NCBI GenBank assembly: GCA_016871295.1
Contig: VFZD01000008.1
Location: 1-39,531, forward strand
Length of the DNA: 39,531 bases
From: Actinomycetota bacterium
GTDB lineage: Bacteria; Actinomycetota; Acidimicrobiia; Acidimicrobiales; Ilumatobacteraceae
Direction of reading: 5' to 3'
A program made the translations under genes and the position numbers. Positions 16,230 through 22,157 of the stretch are shown in pieces (the stretch's first letter is position 1; each line of letters begins with the position of its first letter). The notes under the pieces are model-generated. The model was not told where the DNA came from, ran no database searches, and saw nothing but the letters and a program-made list of their open reading frames with translations.

Positions 16230-16820
16230 ATGGCGTCGAAGAAGAAACCGAAAAAGAAGAGTACAAAGAAAAACAAGAGGCGAGTCGCAACGAACAGCAG
16301 GAAGAAGTCAGCAAACAAATCTGGCTCGACCGTGACGCTGGGCGGCAATCCAGTGGCGGTGAGCGGCAAGTTGCCCGCTGTCGGCGGGCCTCTGCCGAAG
16401 TTCTCGCTGACAACGAGCACATTGCAAGAAGTCGGCAACAAAGACCTGGCGGGCAAGCGCGTAATTTTCAACATCTTCCCGAGCATCGACACGCCGACAT
16501 GTGCCACCAGCACGCGTCGGTTCAATGAAATCGCCGCGAGTCTGCAAAACACGGATGTCTACTGCGTGTCGGCAGACCTGCCGTTTGCGCAGGGTCGATT
16601 CTGTAGCTCCGAGGGTTTGAGCAATGTCAAGACGGCCTCGTCGTTCAGGTCGAATTTCGGCGCGGCGTTCGGTGTCAATCTGGCCAGCGGCGTGCTCAAA
16701 GGTGTTTTGGCGCGGGCAATCGTCGTCGCCGATGAGAGCGGCAAGGTTCTGCACACCGAACTTGTCGGCGAGATCGCCAACGAACCGAATTACGACGCCG
16801 CGATCAACTCGCTGCGTTGA
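16230..16820 (+). CDS. tpx: Thiol peroxidase (Tpx, atypical 2-Cys peroxiredoxin) with lysine-rich N-terminal tail
   Basis: A 196-residue peroxiredoxin that reduces hydroperoxides using thioredoxin. The Tpx signature is complete: GNPVAVSGKLP, NIFPSIDTPTCATS with peroxidatic C91, SADLPFAQGRFC with resolving C125, and EGLSNV. E. coli Tpx starts near residue 33 of this protein. The extra N-terminus contains 12 Lys and 3 Arg in its first 30 residues (MASKKKPKKKSTKKNKRR). The tail is genuine by start-site evidence: AGGGAG lies five bases before the ATG, and no later start has a ribosome site. It may bind nucleic acid or the acidic cell surface. The gene ends one base from the convergent dapB stop. 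Confidence 0.93.
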   Translation: MASKKKPKKKSTKKNKRRVATNSRKKSANKSGSTVTLGGNPVAVSGKLPAVGGPLPKFSLTTSTLQEVGNKDLAGKRVIFNIFPSIDTPTCATSTRRFNEIAASLQNTDVYCVSADLPFAQGRFCSSEGLSNVKTASSFRSNFGAAFGVNLASGVLKGVLARAIVVADESGKVLHTELVGEIANEPNYDAAINSLR

Positions 16821-16821
16821 T

Positions 16822-17589
16822 TCAGATTCCCAAAAACTTGTCGAGCCCGAGGGTGAAGCCCTTGTGCTCGGCAATTTTTTTGCACGCCAACACGACGCCG
16901 GGCATGAAACTTGCGCGATCAATCGTGTCGTGGCGAATCGTCAGGGTTTGGCCCTGGGTGCCGAGCACGACCTCTTGATTGGCCACAACCCCGCGCATCC
17001 GAACTGCATGAATCGGAATGTCGCCCGGACCTTTCGCCCCCCGCGCCCCGACTATCGCCTCATGGGTCGTCGGGTCTTGGGCCCAGGTGTTGCTCGCACT
17101 GGCCATGCGCTTGGCCGTGGAGATCGCCGTGCCCGATGGCGAGTCGGCCTTGCCGTCATGGTGAATCTCGATTATCTCGGCCGTCTCGAAAAACGGTGCG
17201 GCAACCTCGGCAAACCGCATCATCAACACCGCGCCGATCGCGAAATTGGGCGCGACGATGCAGTTGCTCGACAAGAACATCTTCTTGAAATCTTCGATGT
17301 CTTGATCGGTGAACCCCGTCGTGCCGACCACGGCATGAATGTTGTGCATCGCCAGCCACGGCAGGTTCACTCGCGAGGCTGCCGCCACGGTGAAGTCGAC
17401 GGCGACTTCAACCTTGGCGTCGGCGAGCGCGCGCAACTCTTTAGATATTGGCAGGCCGTTGACCGTCGATCCGGTCGCCGCGGTGTCGACCACAGCGACG
17501 AGTTCCAGGTCTTTGTCGGCGACAACTGCGGCGCACACGGTCGCACCCATCCGACCGGCAGCGCCAATGACACCGACGCGAATCGGCAT
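16822..17589 (-). CDS. dapB: 4-hydroxy-tetrahydrodipicolinate reductase
   Basis: A 255-residue NAD(P)H-dependent reductase acting after DapA in lysine and diaminopimelate synthesis. The dinucleotide motif GAAGRMG is at residues 9-15, GTTGF (VVGTTGFTDQD) marks the hinge, and the catalytic segment EIHHDGKADSPSGTA supplies the histidine pair and lysine. The start codon ATG 17589 lies one base after the pnp stop, so it is likely co-translated with pnp. The pnp-dapB order is conserved in actinobacteria. Confidence 0.96.
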   Translation of the reverse strand: MPIRVGVIGAAGRMGATVCAAVVADKDLELVAVVDTAATGSTVNGLPISKELRALADAKVEVAVDFTVAAASRVNLPWLAMHNIHAVVGTTGFTDQDIEDFKKMFLSSNCIVAPNFAIGAVLMMRFAEVAAPFFETAEIIEIHHDGKADSPSGTAISTAKRMASASNTWAQDPTTHEAIVGARGAKGPGDIPIHAVRMRGVVANQEVVLGTQGQTLTIRHDTIDRASFMPGVVLACKKIAEHKGFTLGLDKFLGI

Positions 17590-17590
17590 G

Positions 17591-20071
17591 TCAGCCCAGA
17601 TCTCCGAGTTCGTTGCGCAGGTCGCGATCGAATTCGTCTTCGAAACTCACGCTGACTGCGTCAGATGACGAGGCCCTATCGCTGCGGTCACGCCTGTCGC
17701 CGCGTTCACGACGGTCACCGCGATCATTGCGATCGTTGCGGTCACGCCTGTCGCCGCGATCGTTGCGGTCTCGACGACCACCACGGTCATTGCGATCGTT
17801 GCGGTCACGACGGGATCGACGATCGCCGCGGTCTGACGAGCCGCGCGAACCGCCACCACCTGAACCGGTGATTACCTCGCCGTCGGGGCCGATCAAACTG
17901 AGGCTGACCTTGCCGCGGTCGTCGATGTCGTCGACCCGCACCTGAACCTCGTCGCCGATGTTCAACACATCTTCGACCCGAGTCACGCGCTGACCGTTGC
18001 CCATCTTTGAAATGTGCACCAATCCGTCGCGTCCGGGCAAAATATTCACGAACGCGCCGAACGCGGCGGTGTTGACGACCCGACCCGTGTAGGTCGCGCC
18101 AAGTTCTGCCGTCGGCGGGTCGACGATCGCCAAGATTCTCGACTTGGCGTTTTCAACCTTCGAGTTGTCGGGCGAACCGATCGTGATTATTCCCGTTGCG
18201 CCGTCGTCCGAGACGTTGATCTCGGCACCGGTCTCTTGCTGGATCGTGTTGATTACTTTGCCCTTCGGTCCGATCACTTCGCCCACTTTGTCCAACGGAA
18301 TCGTGAACGTCACGATCTTCGGTGCGTTCTCGTTGACCGTGGCTCGCGGAGCGCTGATCGCCGAGTTCATCACCCCCAGAATCTTGAGTCGGGCGTCTTT
18401 GGCCTGTTGCAGCGCCTTGGCCAGAACATCGCTCGGGATGCCGTCGATCTTCGTGTCCAGTTGCAACGCCGTGACGGCGTCGGCGGTTCCGGCGACTTTG
18501 AAGTCCATGTCGCCGAACGCGTCTTCGGCACCGAGAATGTCGGTCAACGCCGTGTACTTGCCCTGGTCGAAAATCAGACCCATGGCGATGCCCGCGACCG
18601 GCGCGACGATCGGCACGCCCGCATCCATCAAGGCGAGGCTCGACGCGCAGACCGAGGCCATCGACGTCGAACCGTTCGACGAGAGAACCTCGCTGACCAA
18701 ACGCAACGTGTAGGCGAACTCTTCTTGGCTCGGCACGACGGGGAACAACGCACGCTCGGCGAGCGCGCCGTGGCCGATTTCGCGACGCTTCGGTGTGCCC
18801 ACGCGACCGGTTTCACCGTTGGCCCACGGCGCCATGTTGTAGTCGTGCATGTAACGCTTGGTCGTCTCGGGTGTGATCGAGTCGATCATCTGGTTCATCT
18901 TCGGCATCGCCATCGTCAACACGTTGAGAACCTGCGTCTCACCGCGCTGAAACAGACCGGTGCCATGCGCGGTCGGGATCAGACCAACTTCGGCGGAGAT
19001 CGGCCGCAGATCGGCCGCACCTCGGCCGTCGATGCGCACGCCCTCCTCGATCACGCGCTTGCGCACGAGTTTTTTGGTCAGGGACCGCACCGCTTCTTTG
19101 ATCTGCTTCTCCTGGCCGGCGAACTTGCCCGGCGCTTCGGGTGTGCCGGCGAGTTCGGCGACCGTTTGTGCGGTGGCGTCGTCGATCGCGGCATTGCGGT
19201 CGGCTTTCAGGGCGATGCGAATCGCCGGTTGAAGACGCGCAGTTGCCGCGGCTTCAACCGCGGCGAACAGTTCCTCGCTGTAGTCGAGCACTGGGGTGTA
19301 TTTGAGCGGCTCGATCGACCCGCGCGTGGCGATGACGCTGGCCACCAACCGGCGCTGAAGTTTCACCGACTCTTTGATGTATTGCTTGGCGGTCTCGAGA
19401 CCGTTGGCGATCACTTCTTCGGTGACTTTCGGCGCGCCCGCCGCATAAAAGGTGAAACTCTTTTCTGTGCCGCCCGCCTCGACCATCATCACGGCGACGT
19501 CGCCGTTGTCGAGTTCGCGACCAGCCACGACGATTTCGAAAGTCGACTGCTCGCCCTGTTCGAATGTCGGGTGGGCGATCCAGGTGCCGTCTTGGCTGTA
19601 GGCCAGACGCACCGCGCCGACCGGCCCGTCAAACGGGATACCCGAAATCATGAACGAAGCCGACGCGGCGTTGATCGCCAAGACATCGTGCGGGTTGACC
19701 TGGTCGGCACCGATGACGGTGATCACGATTTGCGTCTCGTTGCGATAGTCGTCGGGGAACGCGGGACGCAACGGTCGGTCGGTCAATCGACATGTGAGAA
19801 TCGCCTGCTGGCTCGGTCGACCCTCGCGACGAAAAAATGAACCGGGAATTTTTCCGGCTGCATATGCGCGCTCTTCGACATCTACCGTCAACGGGAAAAA
19901 GTCGATTCCGTCACGCACGCTCTTGGCGGCGTTCGCGGTGGCGAGCACCATCGTCTTGCCGATTTTCGCGATTACGGCGCCCTGCGACTGCAGAGCGAGT
20001 TTTCCCGTCTCGAACGACAGGGTCTTGTCGGTGCCTGAAATTGCACCGCTTACTGAAATGGCCTCGGCCAT
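17591..20071 (-). CDS. pnp: Polyribonucleotide nucleotidyltransferase with Arg/Asp-rich C-terminal tail
   Basis: An 826-residue phosphorolytic 3'-5' exoribonuclease. Two RNase PH-like domains are followed by a KH domain (DKVGEVIGPKGKVINTI) and an S1 domain (GRVVNTAAFGAFVNILPGRD). Residues about 747-799 form a low-complexity tail of DRGDRR, DRNDRND and RERGD units, then an acidic end (SFEDEFDRDLRNELGDLG). Such disordered Arg-rich tails in bacterial RNases often bind RNA or partner proteins. Ribosome site AAAGGA lies before ATG 20071, and a two-part hairpin sits just upstream of it. The gene lies between rpsO and dapB in the classical order. Confidence 0.96.
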   Translation of the reverse strand: MAEAISVSGAISGTDKTLSFETGKLALQSQGAVIAKIGKTMVLATANAAKSVRDGIDFFPLTVDVEERAYAAGKIPGSFFRREGRPSQQAILTCRLTDRPLRPAFPDDYRNETQIVITVIGADQVNPHDVLAINAASASFMISGIPFDGPVGAVRLAYSQDGTWIAHPTFEQGEQSTFEIVVAGRELDNGDVAVMMVEAGGTEKSFTFYAAGAPKVTEEVIANGLETAKQYIKESVKLQRRLVASVIATRGSIEPLKYTPVLDYSEELFAAVEAAATARLQPAIRIALKADRNAAIDDATAQTVAELAGTPEAPGKFAGQEKQIKEAVRSLTKKLVRKRVIEEGVRIDGRGAADLRPISAEVGLIPTAHGTGLFQRGETQVLNVLTMAMPKMNQMIDSITPETTKRYMHDYNMAPWANGETGRVGTPKRREIGHGALAERALFPVVPSQEEFAYTLRLVSEVLSSNGSTSMASVCASSLALMDAGVPIVAPVAGIAMGLIFDQGKYTALTDILGAEDAFGDMDFKVAGTADAVTALQLDTKIDGIPSDVLAKALQQAKDARLKILGVMNSAISAPRATVNENAPKIVTFTIPLDKVGEVIGPKGKVINTIQQETGAEINVSDDGATGIITIGSPDNSKVENAKSRILAIVDPPTAELGATYTGRVVNTAAFGAFVNILPGRDGLVHISKMGNGQRVTRVEDVLNIGDEVQVRVDDIDDRGKVSLSLIGPDGEVITGSGGGGSRGSSDRGDRRSRRDRNDRNDRGGRRDRNDRGDRRDRNDRNDRGDRRERGDRRDRSDRASSSDAVSVSFEDEFDRDLRNELGDLG
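17675..17833. repeat. Imperfect tandem repeats encoding the PNPase Arg/Asp-rich tail
   Basis: The DNA for the PNPase tail is built of repeated units. One 23-base unit beginning TCATTGCGATCG occurs at 17724-17746 and 17787-17809. A 22-base unit beginning TGCGGTCACGCC occurs at 17683-17704 and 17737-17758. Repeats of this kind can change length by slippage, so tail length may differ between related strains. Confidence 0.75.
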
Positions 20072-20086
20072 GGTTGTTCCTTTCGC

Positions 20087-20117
20087 GTCCGGGCCGCGTT
20101 TTCGCGGATCACCGGAC
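20087..20117 (-). promoter_or_regulatory. Two-part hairpin in the pnp leader
   Basis: In the RNA sense an outer 6-bp stem GTCCGG/CCGGAC encloses an inner 5-bp stem CCGCG-AAAA-CGCGG. It ends 15 bases before the pnp ATG, directly upstream of the ribosome site. There is no U-tract, so it is not a terminator. PNPase of E. coli represses itself through an RNase III-cut leader stem at the same place; an equivalent role is inferred here. Confidence 0.5.
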
Positions 20118-20187
20118 TTTCGTGAACAAAAGGTCGGTTCTCAGTTGGAAAACTCGCGGACTCTTCGGGCCGCGGGGTCTGCAACTG

Positions 20188-20217
20188 ACAACCAACTCGC
20201 AATTGTTCGTTGGTTAT
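20188..20217 (-). promoter_or_regulatory. Hairpin in the rpsO-pnp intergenic region
   Basis: A 9-bp stem with one G-U pair (ATAACCAAC / GTTGGTTGT in the RNA sense) and a 12-base loop begins 19 bases after the rpsO stop. No U-run follows. In other bacteria this interval carries an attenuator and RNase III site that separate rpsO and pnp expression. A similar processing role is plausible. Confidence 0.45.
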
Positions 20218-20235
20218 GTTCTTGACTGAACTCGT

Positions 20236-20499
20236 CTAACGACGCAAGTCGAGCGAATCGAGAAGTTTTCGATACTTCTCGACGTCGGTCTTGCGAACGT
20301 AATCGAGCATTCGTCGTCGGCGACCCACCAGCATCAACAGACCACGACGCGAGTGGTGGTCTTTCACATGGCTCTTCAAGTGCTCGGTGAGACTGTTGAT
20401 CCGCTCAGTGAGAAGTGCAATTTGAACTTCTGGTGAGCCCGAGTCGTTTGCGTGTTGCCCGTGTTTGCCGATGACGTCTTTTGTCGGACTGATCGCCAT
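20236..20499 (-). CDS. rpsO: 30S ribosomal protein S15
   Basis: An 87-residue protein that binds 16S rRNA in the platform early in 30S assembly. The S15 pattern is clear: [40 protein letters not shown] and a final [22 protein letters not shown] 20499 is chosen as the family start; the frame extends 21 codons upstream without likeness to S15. A weak ribosome site (AAAGGCGAAG) precedes it. It heads the rpsO-pnp-dapB run. Confidence 0.97.
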   Translation of the reverse strand: MAISPTKDVIGKHGQHANDSGSPEVQIALLTERINSLTEHLKSHVKDHHSRRGLLMLVGRRRRMLDYVRKTDVEKYRKLLDSLDLRR

Positions 20500-20521
20500 T
20501 TTTTGCTTCGCCTTTCGATTT

Positions 20522-20547
20522 CTCGCAATCGACACCGTGTCGACGAG
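20522..20547 (-). promoter_or_regulatory. Hairpin in the rpsO leader
   Basis: In the RNA sense CTCG-T-CGACA-CGG-TGTCG-ATTG-CGAG forms an inner 5-bp and outer 4-bp stem with an asymmetric bulge, ending 22 bases before the rpsO ATG. S15 is known to repress its own mRNA through leader structures that differ between phyla, so this is a candidate autoregulatory site. Evidence is only base pairing and position. Confidence 0.35.
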
Positions 20548-20669
20548 ATTTCTGGTCGCCACAACCGTCTGGTTGATGGCATCACGCCGGAGGTTTAGGC
20601 CCCAACGGACCCTTTCAATCTACGCCGAGCAACGGCTGAAACCACCCCCTGCTCGCACACGTATATAAG

Positions 20670-20683
20670 TAGTCTCAAATGCA
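20670..20683 (+). promoter_or_regulatory. Candidate ribE promoter, nearly leaderless
   Basis: TAGTCT (20670-20675) fits a -10 box and lies eight bases before the GTG start at 20684. The leader would be about two bases, matching the lack of a ribosome site. The rest of the 184-base rpsO-ribE interval shows the rpsO leader hairpin and no recognisable FMN riboswitch. Confidence 0.4.
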
Positions 20684-21283
20684 GTGTTCACAGGAATCGT
20701 CGAAGAGCTTGGCAAGGTCGTCGAATTGGCCGGCTCCCGCCTGCGAATCTCGGCCAAAACCGTGCTGGACGGATCAAAAATCGGCTCGTCCATCGCGGTC
20801 AACGGGTGTTGCCTCACTGTCGTGACCCTCGAGCAAGACTCATGGTCGACCGATGTCAGCCAAGAGACGTTTTCGCGCACGAACCTCGGCTCGTTGCGAG
20901 TCGGCGATCCCGTCAATCTCGAAAGACCCGTGGCGCTCGGCGACAGACTCGGGGGCCATCTCGTGTTGGGTCACGTCGACACCGTCGGCGAAGTCGTCGC
21001 CGCCGCACCCGACCTCGTGGTGAGAATCCCCCGCTCGCTGATGCATCTGGTCGTGGAAAAAGGTTCGATCACCGTGGACGGCATCAGCCTCACCGCCTAC
21101 GACCTGACCGAAGACACGTTCAAGATCGCGGTCATACCGCATACGGCCCAGGTCACGACGCTCGGCGTGCGCAAACCCGGCGACAAAGTGAACATCGAAA
21201 TGGACATGGTGGCCAAGCACATTGAACGCATCAATGCCTCTGGTGCGAAGAGCACCAAGACCAAACGATGGTGGCGACGATGA
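20684..21283 (+). CDS. ribE: Riboflavin synthase, alpha subunit
   Basis: A 199-residue enzyme that converts two 6,7-dimethyl-8-ribityllumazine molecules into riboflavin and 5-amino-6-ribitylaminouracil. Two lumazine-binding repeats are visible: MFTGIVEELGKV with NGCCLTVV, and GHLVLGHVDTVGEV with VDGISLTAYD. The C-terminal tail is basic (KSTKTKRWWRR). GTG start. The other rib genes (ribB/A, ribH, ribD) are not in the window. Its stop overlaps the next gene's ATG (ATGA). The product 5-amino-6-ribitylaminouracil is also the substrate of FbiC, encoded two genes later. Confidence 0.95.
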   Translation: MFTGIVEELGKVVELAGSRLRISAKTVLDGSKIGSSIAVNGCCLTVVTLEQDSWSTDVSQETFSRTNLGSLRVGDPVNLERPVALGDRLGGHLVLGHVDTVGEVVAAAPDLVVRIPRSLMHLVVEKGSITVDGISLTAYDLTEDTFKIAVIPHTAQVTTLGVRKPGDKVNIEMDMVAKHIERINASGAKSTKTKRWWRR

Positions 21284-22041
21284 CCGAACTCGACGGACTG
21301 CGCAAGAAGATCGACGAGATCGACGCTTCGATCGTCGAGCTGTTGGCTCGGCGCATGGCGGTGTGCAAACAAGTGGCGAGCGTGAAAGCCGAAACTTCGG
21401 CCGCGGTGATACAACCCGAACGCGTGCGCGAAGTCTTGAGCGTGCGTCGCCAATGGGCGATCGACCGAAAGGTTGATCCCGACTTCACCGAACAACTCTT
21501 TCGCATCTTGCTCGCCGAAACACACCGCATCGAGATCGCCGAGGCGCGAACCGAACCCGCGGCGACCAAGACCGCCGACGCGTTGCGCAGCGCGCTCGGC
21601 ACCGTTGCGTGTCGCATCGACCATGTCGTCGTCGCCGTCGCCAACCTGGCCGGCGCGGTCGAATTTCTGACGCAACTTGGGTTCACAACAACCCAGACAT
21701 CCGACGCATCGATCGTGACGGCCGATGCGGGCGGTGTGACGGTGGTCTTGGTGGGCCCCGGTGAACCCGGTGTCGACGCGCATTTGCAGGCCCATGGTTC
21801 AGGGGTGCAACACATCGCGATCGAGGTGTTGAACGCGGGTTTCGTTCAAAGTGCGCTGGCCGAAGCGGGCGTGCCGCTGCTGACCGACGTGATCGTCGAC
21901 AACGACGGACACGAACAGGTTTTCACCGTGCTCGACCCTTCGACGGGGGTTCAACTCGGTTTTATCTCGCGCACGGGGCACCGCGTGCCGATCTCGGGCG
22001 ACAACGTGCGCGCGCTGTTCCGAGCCCTGACCAAACCCTGA
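21280..22041 (+). CDS. Chorismate mutase (AroQ) fused to a VOC/HPPD-like domain
   Basis: A 253-residue two-domain protein. Residues 1-88 match AroQ-type chorismate mutase: LDGLRKKIDEIDASIVELLARR fold start with R8, R24/R25, K36 and the P-ERVREVL helix; it would turn chorismate into prephenate for tyrosine and phenylalanine. The Gln88-type active-site position appears as Glu (LAETHRIE). Residues 112-235 form a vicinal oxygen chelate domain most like the C-terminal half of 4-hydroxyphenylpyruvate dioxygenase: RIDHVVVAV (H115), GVQHIAIEV (H178) and GVQLGFISRTGH. The third metal ligand, Glu in FFEFIQR of HPPD, aligns with Gly here. ATG 21280 is chosen for the ATGA overlap with ribE and the GGTGG ribosome site. 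Role of the VOC part is unknown. Confidence 0.85.
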   Translation: MTELDGLRKKIDEIDASIVELLARRMAVCKQVASVKAETSAAVIQPERVREVLSVRRQWAIDRKVDPDFTEQLFRILLAETHRIEIAEARTEPAATKTADALRSALGTVACRIDHVVVAVANLAGAVEFLTQLGFTTTQTSDASIVTADAGGVTVVLVGPGEPGVDAHLQAHGSGVQHIAIEVLNAGFVQSALAEAGVPLLTDVIVDNDGHEQVFTVLDPSTGVQLGFISRTGHRVPISGDNVRALFRALTKP

Positions 22042-22157
22042 CAGCCGCTAAGGTTGAGGCTGCACGACATAATCGAGTGGCTCTGCACCTCTAACACGGC
22101 AAAGCCGCCCGGTCGAGCGCTCTCAACATATCCGTAGTTGCCCATCGGAGGGTCAAG

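Noticed and set aside
17613-17945. Arg/Ser-rich plus-strand frame
   Set aside because: It is the antisense of the repeat-coded PNPase tail. The low complexity of the repeats explains it.
20500-20683. FMN riboswitch before ribE
   Set aside because: None of the conserved FMN-element segments is visible in the interval, and a -10 box eight bases from the start leaves no leader for one.
22042-22062. Terminator after the chorismate mutase fusion
   Set aside because: CAGCC/GGCTG is five pairs with an 11-base loop and no U-run, so too weak.
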